A DNA stretch of 9,259 bases from Dehalococcoidia bacterium (GCA_016927965.1 JAFGLP010000042.1:1-9259); one strand, 5' to 3'. Shown: positions 1 through 6,874, counted from the first letter of the stretch. Notes: generated from the sequence alone by a model not told the origin. Made by a program: numbers and translations.

Positions 1-1
1 T

Positions 2-328
2 GAAGACTGTGTTTATTGCGGCTTGTGTGTCAGGATGTGTGCTGAGCAGATGAATGGCAAGGCAATAGGCTTTGTCAACAGGGGCGGTAAGCTCAAGATT
101 ACAACACCGTTCGACCGCCATTCGGACGTATGCCGTCATTGCGGGGCCTGCATGTATATTTGCCCTACTTGCCAACTCCGTTGCCAAGGCCCCTCTGCAC
201 CAGGAGTTGTCTGCGGAAGTTGCCTCAAGCTCGAACCTACCTGTGTTGAGTTCTACCCTGATCAAGTGTGTTACATGGGAGCCGCAGGCGATTGCGGTAC
301 GTGTGTAAGAGAAGCCCCAAAAGGTTGA
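2..328 (+). CDS. Cysteine-rich 4Fe-4S ferredoxin-like protein, 5' end cut off by window edge
   Basis: The reading frame is open from base 2, so this is the C-terminal 108 residues of a longer protein; the TTG at 23 lies inside the first iron-sulfur motif and is not the start. Two clusters are visible. One is CVYCGLCVRMC (from base 8), with C-x2-C-x2-C-x3-C spacing. The other is CRHCGACMYICP, a textbook 4Fe-4S motif. The tail adds C-x3-C, C-x2-C and further isolated cysteines, giving 16 cysteines in 108 residues, more than two cubane clusters need. No membrane segment is seen. It lies 60 bp upstream of a glutamate-synthase-like gene with no terminator between, so the two are probably cotranscribed, and it may deliver electrons to that flavoprotein (inference). 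It could be a stand-alone ferredoxin or the end of a larger Fe-S oxidoreductase subunit; the missing 5' part would decide. Confidence 0.85.
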   Translation, partial: EDCVYCGLCVRMCAEQMNGKAIGFVNRGGKLKITTPFDRHSDVCRHCGACMYICPTCQLRCQGPSAPGVVCGSCLKLEPTCVEFYPDQVCYMGAAGDCGTCVREAPKG

Positions 329-374
329 ATATATTACGAAAAATATCCGGCGACTAACGAAAATACTATTTATG

Positions 375-380
375 AAGGAG
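375..380 (+). promoter_or_regulatory. Shine-Dalgarno site of the glutamate-synthase-like gene
   Basis: AAGGAG lies 8 bases before the ATG at 389, a standard distance. It fixes the start of the gene and shows translation by normal bacterial initiation. Confidence 0.8.
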
Positions 381-388
381 ATTAGACA

Positions 389-1969
389 ATGGCTCTGTCA
401 AGAATAAACGCCTCTGCTGCTACTCTGACTAAAAACAGGACGGAAGGTTCTATAAGCACTTTAAGTGGAATGTGCGTCACCTGTGTTGACGGCTGTATTG
501 GAATGTGTGAAATAGGCAAATCCGCTTACCGTGGGGCGGAAGCTATATATCCGCAGCCATTCGGCATAATTACCACCGGTGCAGAGAAGAATTACCCGCT
601 GGACCTCTCCCATTTCTCAATCATGGGGACTGTAATAGGCGCTCATGGTGTAGAAGCGAATTCTGAGCAGGCCATCTTTGCCAACGTAAAGCTGGAAAAT
701 ACGCTGGGGCAGGATAAGGGTATCAAGACCAGGATGCCAATAATAATTGGCGCTATGGGGTCAACGGCCATCGCACAGAATAACTGGGAAGGTCTGGCAA
801 TTGGCGCAGCCATAACCGGCATCCCGCTCACCATCGGGGAAAATGTATGTGGAATGGATCCCAAAGCAGAACTGTCCAATGGCAGGATAGTCATTTCTCC
901 CGAGCTCGAGCGCAGGATTAAGCTCTATCGTGATTGGCAGCAGGATGGCTATGGTGCTGTGATCGTCCAGGCCAATATCGAGGATACCATGCTTGGTGTA
1001 CAGGAATATGCCATATCCAAACTGGGTATTGAAAATGTTGAACTCAAGTGGGGCCAGGGTGCCAAGGACATCGGTGGTGAGGTCAAGATCACAGACATCA
1101 ACAAGGCGCGCATGCTCAAGAAGAGGGGCTATATTTTATTGCCTGATCCTGATGATGAAGTCATTGCCGAATCGTTCAAGCAGGGCAGGTTCAAGGAATT
1201 TGAAAGGCATTCAAGAGTTGGCATGGTAAGCGAAGAAAAGTTCATGAAAAGGATAGAGGAGCTGCGCAAAGCCGGCGCAAAATATATATCGCTGAAGACA
1301 GGGGCTTACAGGCCGGCTGACCTGGCACGGGCCCTTAAGTTTGCTTCAAACGCAAAGATTGACTATTTGACTGTCGATGGTGCTGGTGGCGGTACAGGTA
1401 TGAGCCCGTGGAGGATGATGAACGAATGGGGTGTTCCAGGAGTACCTCTGTGGTCGCTTCTGTACAGATATGCAGATAAGCTGGCCAGTAAAAACCGATA
1501 TGTCCCGGATCTTTCTATAGCCGGCGGTTTTGTGTTTGAAGACCAGATCTTTAAGGGACTGGCACTGGGAGCTCCATATGTGAAGTATATTACAATGGCC
1601 AGATCGCCGCTGGCAGCTGCCATGGTGGGCAAGACTATTGGTAAGCGAATGGAAGAAAAGCAAGTTCCCGTATATATTGAAAGGTTTGGAAACACTCCTG
1701 AGCAAGTATTTGTCACTGCAGCAGAATTAAAGCAGAAATTCGGCAATGAATTCGAGAAAATTCCTACAGGTGCCCTGGGACTATATACATACATGGAAAG
1801 GATCAATCAGGGACTGCGACAGTTGATGGCGGGGGCACGCAAATTTTCACTCGACTATATCAGCAGAGATGATATCACAGCCCTGACAGAGGATGCGGCT
1901 AAAGTCAGCGGTATAGCCTACGTGACCGAACTTGATAAAGAGGAGGCAGATAAAATACTGGATTCATAG
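389..1969 (+). CDS. FMN-binding glutamate-synthase-family protein with N-terminal cysteine cluster
   Basis: The core matches the FMN/synthase domain of glutamate synthase large subunits (Glu_synthase family), which fold as a TIM barrel and join ammonia to 2-oxoglutarate in the classical enzyme. GQGAKDIGG (residues 223-230) matches the conserved GQGAKPGEGG loop, and DGAGGGTGMSP (330-340) matches the HDGGTGASP flavin-binding loop. At 526 aa it is one third of bacterial GltB: the class II amidotransferase domain and the GXGXG helix are absent, and the cysteines that hold the 3Fe-4S cluster after the barrel are missing (only C154 lies outside the N-terminus). Instead C29, C32, C36 and C40 form a C-x2-C-x3-C-x3-C set near the N-terminus, a possible new cluster site. 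It would need a separate ammonia source or subunit. It follows a ferredoxin-like gene by 60 bp, ends in a terminator, and precedes nrpR. The family is secure; the actual substrate is not. Confidence 0.87.
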   Translation: MALSRINASAATLTKNRTEGSISTLSGMCVTCVDGCIGMCEIGKSAYRGAEAIYPQPFGIITTGAEKNYPLDLSHFSIMGTVIGAHGVEANSEQAIFANVKLENTLGQDKGIKTRMPIIIGAMGSTAIAQNNWEGLAIGAAITGIPLTIGENVCGMDPKAELSNGRIVISPELERRIKLYRDWQQDGYGAVIVQANIEDTMLGVQEYAISKLGIENVELKWGQGAKDIGGEVKITDINKARMLKKRGYILLPDPDDEVIAESFKQGRFKEFERHSRVGMVSEEKFMKRIEELRKAGAKYISLKTGAYRPADLARALKFASNAKIDYLTVDGAGGGTGMSPWRMMNEWGVPGVPLWSLLYRYADKLASKNRYVPDLSIAGGFVFEDQIFKGLALGAPYVKYITMARSPLAAAMVGKTIGKRMEEKQVPVYIERFGNTPEQVFVTAAELKQKFGNEFEKIPTGALGLYTYMERINQGLRQLMAGARKFSLDYISRDDITALTEDAAKVSGIAYVTELDKEEADKILDS

Positions 1970-1981
1970 CGAAAAATTGAT

Positions 1982-2030
1982 CTGCTGCCGGTGAAAGTTT
2001 AATAAAAATTTTACGCTGGCAGCAGTTTTT
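1982..2030 (+). terminator. Intrinsic terminator after the glutamate-synthase-like gene
   Basis: CTGCTGCC (1982-1989) and GGCAGCAG (2018-2025) are perfect 8-bp inverted arms, followed at once by TTTTT. An inner pairing of GTGAAA with TTTTAC (one G-U pair) can lengthen the stem. It starts 13 bp after the stop at 1969 and separates this unit from nrpR, which therefore needs its own promoter. Confidence 0.85.
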
Positions 2031-2067
2031 GCTGTTTCATCCTCGGCTTTTTACTCGTATATGGCGA

Positions 2068-2081
2068 ATTATAGCTGTAAT
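2068..2081. promoter_or_regulatory. Imperfect palindrome upstream of nrpR, possible operator
   Basis: ATTATAGCTGTAAT is a 14-bp dyad with 12 of 14 positions symmetric, ending 11 bp before the nrpR ATG. NrpR proteins are known repressors that bind paired half-sites, so autoregulation here is plausible, but the sequence is not the GGAA-N6-TTCC operator known from methanogens, and AT-rich dyads of this size can occur by chance. No matching copy was seen before the glutamate-synthase-like gene. Confidence 0.3.
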
Positions 2082-2092
2082 TTTACAAAATC

Positions 2093-3094
2093 ATGACATT
2101 CGAAAGTCAGGACATAGAAAGGAAACAATATTCAATCCTAAAGGTACTATATGATACAAAAGAGCCCATTGGCTCAATTACGATAACACGCAAATTAAAA
2201 GATCTCGGGGTTGATCTGGGTGAACGTGCTGTGCGCTACCACCTGAAGCTGCTGGATGAGCGAGGATTGACCAGTCTGGCAGGACGCCGTGATGGGAGGT
2301 TAATTACTGAACAGGGGCTACAGGAGCTAAAACACGGTCTGGTAAAAGATAAAGTCGGGTTCGTTATTTCCCGTATCGAGCTTCTTGCTTTCCGTACGAC
2401 TTTTGATCCGGATAAAAAGACCGGGCTTGTACCGGTCAATATATCAATTTTGAATTCAAAAGACCTCCAGAAGTCGCTACGCCTGATGAAGCCGGTACTG
2501 GCATCTGGATTTTGCGTAAGTAATTTGATTAAGGTTACTGAACCAGGCAATAAAATAGGCGATCTGACCATACCTCCGCATAAGGTCGCGCTGTCAACGG
2601 TCTGCAGCATAGTGATCAACGGTACACTACTTAAGGCCGGTGTGCCATTGAACTCCAAATTCGGAGGCCTGCTTCAAATCGGCAACCATGTACCCGTAAG
2701 ATTTGTAGAACTGATTCATTACTCAGGGTGCTCACTGGACCCTTCTGCAATTTTTATCAAATCCAGGATGACTTCAGTGGCAGAGGCAACTAAAAGCGGC
2801 AATGGCATTGTTCTGGCCAACTTCAGGGAGACATCTTCGATCTGCGGAACTGTTTGCCACGATGTAATCAGCAAGCTATCTACGGCCGGTATAAATGGCG
2901 TACTGATGATTGGCAACGTCAGCGAACCTGTGTGTGAAGTCACGGTAAACCTGAACCATATTGGAATCGTGCTTCTGGGCGGTTTAAATCCCCTGGCTGC
3001 CGTTGAAGAAGCAGGCATCGAAATTGAGACGCATGCAATGAGCACCCTGGTTGATTACAGCCAGCTCATTGATTTTAATCAGCTGATTGGTTAG
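2093..3094 (+). CDS. nrpR: NrpR-type transcriptional regulator (winged helix plus one DUF128 sensor domain)
   Basis: NrpR is the nitrogen repressor of many Euryarchaeota; it senses 2-oxoglutarate and represses nitrogen-assimilation genes when nitrogen is plentiful. Residues 1-85 form a winged helix, with recognition-helix-like ERAVRYHLKLLDERGL (44-59) and a wing at GRRDGRLITE. The rest (about 88-325) is one DUF128/NRD sensor domain, ending in the typical GGLNPLAAVEEAG block (296-308). At 333 aa it has one sensor domain, like the single-domain forms rather than the longer two-domain archaeal proteins. ATG 2093 is the first start after an in-frame TAA at 2078; no good Shine-Dalgarno site precedes it. 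It has its own transcript because a terminator lies before it. Its place next to a glutamate-synthase-like gene fits nitrogen control. Family assignment is strong; target genes are inferred. Confidence 0.87.
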   Translation: MTFESQDIERKQYSILKVLYDTKEPIGSITITRKLKDLGVDLGERAVRYHLKLLDERGLTSLAGRRDGRLITEQGLQELKHGLVKDKVGFVISRIELLAFRTTFDPDKKTGLVPVNISILNSKDLQKSLRLMKPVLASGFCVSNLIKVTEPGNKIGDLTIPPHKVALSTVCSIVINGTLLKAGVPLNSKFGGLLQIGNHVPVRFVELIHYSGCSLDPSAIFIKSRMTSVAEATKSGNGIVLANFRETSSICGTVCHDVISKLSTAGINGVLMIGNVSEPVCEVTVNLNHIGIVLLGGLNPLAAVEEAGIEIETHAMSTLVDYSQLIDFNQLIG

Positions 3095-3570
3095 CAGATT
3101 TCAATACTCGTCTATATAAGATGTCCGTGAAAGACAGCGTAATTAAAAAGCGTGAAATCTAACTCTGCGGACGAGCCAGCCTATGTTTTATGGGAGGCCC
3201 CGCGGGTAAAGATATTGACATTACAGACATCAACGCTCGATCCGAAGAGACTTAAGTTACCGCCTCCGTGGGAGACCTGCAATGAGTTCCTTGAAATCAT
3301 CATCAGAGTAGTGCAATTTCATATCGATCGTATCGGCTGACTCCGATGGTCCCTTTATTGCTGGAACTCTAAGAATGTTCTGGAGGTTACATCATTTGTC
3401 AACATTGTTGACCCACCTCGATTACTGCCGTACCTGTAGTTTAAGATAAATTTTATGGTATAACGCGTCTACGTTGTAGCCATATATGAAGCGAGTAGCC
3501 GGTAAATAATAAGACAAATCGCTTTGCGATACCCTTGAAGTTATTCTCTTTATAGCTATAATATCCCGAG
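3095..3570. other. 476-bp stretch without a convincing gene
   Basis: No supported coding region was found on either strand. It holds an 8-bp inverted pair (AGATTTCA 3096-3103 and TGAAATCT 3153-3160) just after nrpR; a nested dyad at 3383-3419 (outer GAGGT/ACCTC, inner GTCAAC-ATT-GTTGAC) without a T-run; a small ATCGC-TTT-GCGAT hairpin at 3518-3530; and a promoter at its right end. Short open stretches at 3152-3340 show no recognisable family and may be gene debris. Confidence 0.5.
3535..3562 (+). promoter_or_regulatory. Sigma70-type promoter giving a probable leaderless mRNA
   Basis: TTGAAG (3535-3540) and a consensus TATAAT (3557-3562) are 16 bp apart. The ATG at 3571 is only 8 bp past the -10 box, so transcription should begin at or next to the start codon. 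There is no Shine-Dalgarno site in the bases between, which agrees with leaderless translation. A 5-bp-stem hairpin at 3518-3530 sits just before the -35 box and could be a regulator site. Confidence 0.7.
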
Positions 3571-4461
3571 ATGGGTATTAAGATAGAGGATGACTTACTT
3601 GACTGGTTGGTTAAATCAAATGATGCCGGGGTGAAGTATCTCGCTTTACGCGACTTAGTGGATGGCGGTAAGAAGGAATTAGCGGTAGCTAAGAAGCAGG
3701 CACATCAAAGTGGTCAGATTGGGCAAGTATTAGCACGTATACAGAAAGAAGGCTACTGGGAGAAACCGGGAGCAGGATACAACCCCAAATATACGGGAAC
3801 TGTATGGTCGGTGATCTTATTAGCCCAACTGGGAGCATCCATCGAAATGGACAACCGGATTTCCAGTGCTTGCTCCTATATTTTGGACCACAATTTTCTG
3901 GAAGGAGGGCAATTCACAGTAAACGGGGTCCCTTCGGGAACAGTAGACTGCTTGCAGGGTAATTTATGTGCCTCTCTATTGGATTTAGGATGTACGGACC
4001 CTCGTCTGGATAAGGCGTTTGAATGGATGGCCAGGAGCGTTACCGGCGAAGGTATTGCCCCGATGACCGATAAAAAGGCTCCAGTAAGGTACTACGCAGG
4101 TAAATGCGGCCCGTGTTTTACCTGTGGAGCTAACAATAAATTGCCCTGCGCCTGGGGAGCAGTTAAAGTGATGCTCGCTTTCAGTAAACTGCCGCTGAAT
4201 AAAAGAAACCCTCCTGTCGATAATGCCATTCGAACAGGAGTTGATTTTCTATTCAGTATAGATCCCGCAAAGGCGGATTATCCCAGCGGTTACAGTAATA
4301 AACCCAGTGGAAACTGGTGGAAATTTGGGTTTCCCGTTTTTTATGTGACAGATTTACTTCAGCTTGCTGAGGCCATGGTAAGACTTGGTTACAGCAATGA
4401 TCCGCGCCTGGCAGAAGCCCTGAAAATAATAAATAAGAAACGGGATAATCAAGGGCGCTGA
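3571..4461 (+). CDS. Prenyltransferase/squalene-cyclase-like toroid protein, stopped early by in-frame TGA
   Basis: The 296-aa product resembles a family of about 320-345 aa with alpha/alpha-toroid repeats like those of protein prenyltransferases and squalene cyclases; members are often loosely annotated and their function is unknown to me. Family marks are LLDWL...VKYLALRDL (9-29), the GYWEKPGAGYNPKYTGTVW block (61-79), DCLQGN (126-131) and a cysteine-rich GKCGPCFTCG with LPCAWGAVK (178-199). C179, C182, C185 and C193 could bind metal. The DxDD acid of class II terpene cyclases is not seen, so cyclase activity is doubtful. No signal peptide or membrane segment is present. The frame ends at TGA 4459-4461 right after QGR, where relatives read QGRW, and homologous-looking sequence continues in frame to 4584. 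Either the gene is a slightly truncated pseudogene or the TGA is read through. It has its own promoter. Confidence 0.75.
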   Translation: MGIKIEDDLLDWLVKSNDAGVKYLALRDLVDGGKKELAVAKKQAHQSGQIGQVLARIQKEGYWEKPGAGYNPKYTGTVWSVILLAQLGASIEMDNRISSACSYILDHNFLEGGQFTVNGVPSGTVDCLQGNLCASLLDLGCTDPRLDKAFEWMARSVTGEGIAPMTDKKAPVRYYAGKCGPCFTCGANNKLPCAWGAVKVMLAFSKLPLNKRNPPVDNAIRTGVDFLFSIDPAKADYPSGYSNKPSGNWWKFGFPVFYVTDLLQLAEAMVRLGYSNDPRLAEALKIINKKRDNQGR

Positions 4462-4584
4462 ATATTAGAATATGACTATACGGGAAAAACGTGGATCGAT
4501 TTTGGCGTTAAAAAACAACCCAATCCCTGGGTTACCCTGAGAGCTTTAAATGTACTGAAATCTGCGGGATTGGCAACCATCTGA
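4462..4584 (+). pseudogene. Cut-off C-terminal segment of the toroid protein
   Basis: These 40 codons continue the frame of the preceding gene past its TGA and end at a second TGA (4582-4584). They read ILEYDYTGKTWIDFGVKKQP, then NPWVTLRALNVLKSAG and a short end. From memory this matches the usual C-terminus of the family, including the final WVTLRAL helix. Together with the upstream part, full length would be 337 aa, the normal family size. The sequence has no stop, frameshift or obvious decay, so the nonsense change is recent or suppressed, or it is a sequencing or assembly error. No start codon with a ribosome site suggests separate translation. Confidence 0.7.
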
Positions 4585-4700
4585 CGCTCCCGAACCATTG
4601 ATCCAGGATACGTTTAGTCTATTAGAAAATTATTAGCAGTTTTATCATATTTGCCCTGATCGCGAGACAATGGCTTAAATCCAAAATATTATTTCTTCTC

Positions 4701-4729
4701 TTGACAAAGATAAATAGTTTATTTAATAT
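4701..4729 (+). promoter_or_regulatory. Promoter of the tetR gene
   Basis: A perfect TTGACA -35 box (4701-4706) is followed after 17 bp by TAATAT (4724-4729). An overlapping TATAAT at 4727-4732 has a 20-bp spacing and is less likely to pair with this -35. The operator dyad starts right behind it. Confidence 0.65.
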
Positions 4730-4737
4730 AATGACAA

Positions 4738-4761
4738 TTATGACCGGCTGACCGGTCATAA
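4738..4761. promoter_or_regulatory. TetR operator: perfect 10-bp inverted repeat
   Basis: TTATGACCGG (4738-4747) and CCGGTCATAA (4752-4761) are exact reverse complements around the spacer CTGA. The same bases also contain a tandem TGACCGGC/TGACCGGT pair and the 10-bp palindrome TGACCGGTCA (4749-4758), so two overlapping binding registers exist. The site covers the expected transcription start and lies 15 bp before the tetR ATG, the classical place for self-repression. The size fits TetR dimers. Confidence 0.8.
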
Positions 4762-4776
4762 TAAAGAATATAAACC

Positions 4777-5385
4777 ATGCCTAAAATCGTTGATAAAGAA
4801 CAAAAAAGAATCGAGATCGCTAGAAAAACAATGCCCTTATTAGCCAAATATGGCTTTGAAAATATCCCCATACGGAAAATCACTGCTGAAGCCGGGATTG
4901 GGAAGGGAACGTTCTATAATTATTTCACTAACAAAGAAGATGTTTTAAATGAAATTATTCGACTTACATTTGCCGACTGGACTAAATGGGTAATTGATAA
5001 AATCGGACATGCCGATGATCCGCTGAAAGTATTGCTCCTCGTGCTAAAAGACGGTTCAAACCTTGATACTGCCATGGAACAAAATATTATTATCTATGTC
5101 GATCTCTGGCGGTGGGCTGTCAGTTACAAAGGTTCTGATGAATTCATACCGAAGTTTCGGCACTATTTAACAAATGGAAAAAATGTTACGATCGCCATAA
5201 TTAAGGACGCTCAAAATAAGGGGTTAATCAAAATGGAAGTCGATGCAGCAGCACTAGCTGCTGCATGGATAGCGTTAATTGACGGGATGTGTCTGCATTA
5301 TATGATTTTAAAACCGGAATTTGATGTTGATGAAATATGTCAGTCTTTTTTTGAAGCACTGCTAAATGGCATCAAACGCACTTGA
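4777..5385 (+). CDS. TetR/AcrR family transcriptional regulator
   Basis: At 202 aa this has the usual TetR size. The N-terminal helix-turn-helix spans about residues 10-57: a first helix RIEIARKTMPLLAKYGFENI, then IRKITAEAGIGKGTFYNYF with the hallmark GTFYNYF recognition helix and NKEDVL. The C-terminal 140 residues form a helical ligand and dimer domain whose ligand cannot be read from sequence. The start at 4777 lacks a strong Shine-Dalgarno site but is the natural family start. A perfect operator dyad sits directly upstream, so it probably represses itself. A related ACCGGTC half-site at 5449-5455, before the binding-protein gene, suggests it may also control that unit (weak inference). 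The gene is visibly more AT-rich than the downstream pair. Family certain; effector unknown. Confidence 0.95.
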   Translation: MPKIVDKEQKRIEIARKTMPLLAKYGFENIPIRKITAEAGIGKGTFYNYFTNKEDVLNEIIRLTFADWTKWVIDKIGHADDPLKVLLLVLKDGSNLDTAMEQNIIIYVDLWRWAVSYKGSDEFIPKFRHYLTNGKNVTIAIIKDAQNKGLIKMEVDAAALAAAWIALIDGMCLHYMILKPEFDVDEICQSFFEALLNGIKRT

Positions 5386-5491
5386 CTATGTATCGGAATC
5401 TTTCATTTATTGTGTACTTTTACTATAGCTGATCATATTAACAAGCAAACCGGTCTTTTATTGAGTGCCCAACAGATAATAGAACAATAAA

Positions 5492-5517
5492 TACCCGGAT
5501 ATTTTCACAATCGGGTA
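5492..5517 (+). promoter_or_regulatory. Hairpin in the leader of the binding-protein gene
   Basis: TACCCG (5492-5497) and CGGGTA (5512-5517) are perfect arms; allowing one bulged G, an AT/AT pair extends the stem to 8 bp over a loop of about 9 bases. No T-run follows, so it is not a standard terminator. It lies about 65 bp before the ATG at 5582 and may be an operator or a leader structure. No convincing -35/-10 pair was found nearby; TTGTGT (5410-5415) with TCATAT (5433-5438) is the best weak candidate. Confidence 0.3.
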
Positions 5518-5567
5518 ATAATAAATTCCGCCAGGCAAGGTAGGCGATAAATGGTAATAATCGTAAT

Positions 5568-5572
5568 GGAGG
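5568..5572 (+). promoter_or_regulatory. Shine-Dalgarno site of the binding-protein gene
   Basis: GGAGG ends 9 bases before the ATG at 5582. A second ATG follows at once (5585); the spacing allows either, and both give the same lipoprotein signal. Confidence 0.75.
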
Positions 5573-5581
5573 CTGTACGAG

Positions 5582-6850
5582 ATGATGAAGAAATATTCAG
5601 CACTGGTTATTATCTTAATTATGCTGGTCGTTGCGTCCTGTGCAGCGCCGGAGGCCAAAGCGCCGGATCCGCCTAAAATCCTTAAGATCGGCAGCGTGAT
5701 GCCGTTCTCCGGGCCGGCCAGCCAGTGGGGCGAAGCGGTCAAGCCCGTTATGGAGATCTACCGCGACCTTATCAACGCTGATGGCGGCTGGCAGATTGGC
5801 GACGATAAATACTTGATCGAGCTTTACTTCGCCGATGGCCCCATATACAACATCCCCGCAGATGCTGCGGCGGCGCGCAGTCTGGTCTACGATAAGGAAG
5901 TGTCCGCCATCGTCAGCTACTTTGGCATCGCCTATTCAACCATAGTGCCGATAACAACAGCGGAGAACATCATATTCGATGGCAGCACCATCAACGTTGG
6001 AACGTACAACGCGCAACGTGATCCATACTCCATCTTCGGCTTCCCGGCCGTGGAGATGAGCATCAACCAGGCCATGGCGGTTATGAAAGCCTTCCCCCAG
6101 TATAAGACATTGTGCTGGACCGGCATCAAGGGCGGCAACGTGGACATCGAGAAAATCTTTGCCCCGGCTGATGAGGCGATTCGAGAGAAATATGGCATAA
6201 GGAGTATCCGGGTATATTACCCGGAGGGCACCACCAATTACACACCCTATCTGATCAAGATGGCCGAGATGGGCGCCGAGGTGCTGTACAGCTTCCAGCC
6301 GCCGCTGGAGATCGGATTGATGGCCAAGCAGCGCTACCAGTTGGGCTATAAATGGCCGATAGTGGCCAATAGTGCAATCCTGGATATCAGCCTGTTCAAA
6401 AGCCTGGCTGGCAGTGAGGAGGCCATACAGAACATCTGCGGCGACTGTAGTTACCCCTGGGTGTTAAAGACGGTACAGATAGCACCGCGCTATCTGGATA
6501 TGGCCAACCGCATCCGGGCTGAATACAAATCCAAGAACGGGGGAAGGGAACCCTATGGCGGAGCATTCAGCGATGGAGTTACCGAGATGGGGCACTATCT
6601 TGAGGGTGCTCAGATGGCGGGCAGCATTGACCCGGACAAAGTGATGAAAGCTCTGCGCGGCGGTACCATTGAGACCTTCCTGGGCAAATACACACTGTCC
6701 GGTGAGAAAACCTATGGCTCGCCTGTAGTGTTCGGGTATCCCTGTGGCATGAGCATTATCAGGGGCAGCGAGAACGTTTACCTGAATGAGGAGCCGATGT
6801 GGGATGTCGATCATCCGCTTATTGGCGTAACCGAACTGCAGAATAAATGA
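5582..6850 (+). CDS. ABC transporter substrate-binding lipoprotein, branched-chain amino acid type
   Basis: This is a periplasmic-binding-protein type I (Peripla_BP_6, LivJ-like) of 422 aa, a usual length. Residues 3-19 are a lipoprotein signal (KKYSALVI...LVVAS) with lipobox VAS-C20, so the mature protein is anchored to the outer face of the membrane. The first strand IGSVMPFSGPASQWGEAV (37-54) is the standard ligand-pocket start, and the SAIVSYFG, PEGTTNYTPYLIKM and FSDGVTEMGHYL segments follow in family order. Members bind branched-chain amino acids, amides, urea or aromatic acids; the ligand here cannot be told. No permease or ATPase genes lie beside it. Instead an Fe-S protein gene starts 36 bp later, so the two probably form an operon. 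The ligand may be passed to a transporter encoded elsewhere, or the protein may act as a sensor. GC content is clearly higher than in tetR just upstream. Confidence 0.95.
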   Translation: MMKKYSALVIILIMLVVASCAAPEAKAPDPPKILKIGSVMPFSGPASQWGEAVKPVMEIYRDLINADGGWQIGDDKYLIELYFADGPIYNIPADAAAARSLVYDKEVSAIVSYFGIAYSTIVPITTAENIIFDGSTINVGTYNAQRDPYSIFGFPAVEMSINQAMAVMKAFPQYKTLCWTGIKGGNVDIEKIFAPADEAIREKYGIRSIRVYYPEGTTNYTPYLIKMAEMGAEVLYSFQPPLEIGLMAKQRYQLGYKWPIVANSAILDISLFKSLAGSEEAIQNICGDCSYPWVLKTVQIAPRYLDMANRIRAEYKSKNGGREPYGGAFSDGVTEMGHYLEGAQMAGSIDPDKVMKALRGGTIETFLGKYTLSGEKTYGSPVVFGYPCGMSIIRGSENVYLNEEPMWDVDHPLIGVTELQNK

Positions 6851-6874
6851 AGATGAAAAAATCAGTCCTGATAT

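Noticed and set aside
1346..1806. Two long minus-strand frames inside the glutamate-synthase-like gene
   Set aside because: They are antisense to a well supported gene and show no family features.
3152..3340. 62-codon open frame from a GTG
   Set aside because: No ribosome site, no recognisable family, and weak coding character; another frame in the same place (about 3185-3250) looks equally protein-like. It may be gene debris.
3383..3419. Nested dyad as terminator of nrpR
   Set aside because: It lies about 290 bp past the nrpR stop and lacks a T-run; it is listed only as a dyad in the non-coding stretch.
4459..4461. Selenocysteine at the in-frame TGA
   Set aside because: Relatives have Trp, not Cys, at this place, and no obvious selenocysteine insertion hairpin was seen right after the codon.
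4586..4600. GCTCCCGAACCATTG, repeated with one mismatch at 9171-9185
   Set aside because: A 15-base match with one mismatch is expected a few times by chance in a window of this length, and no flanking similarity extends it.
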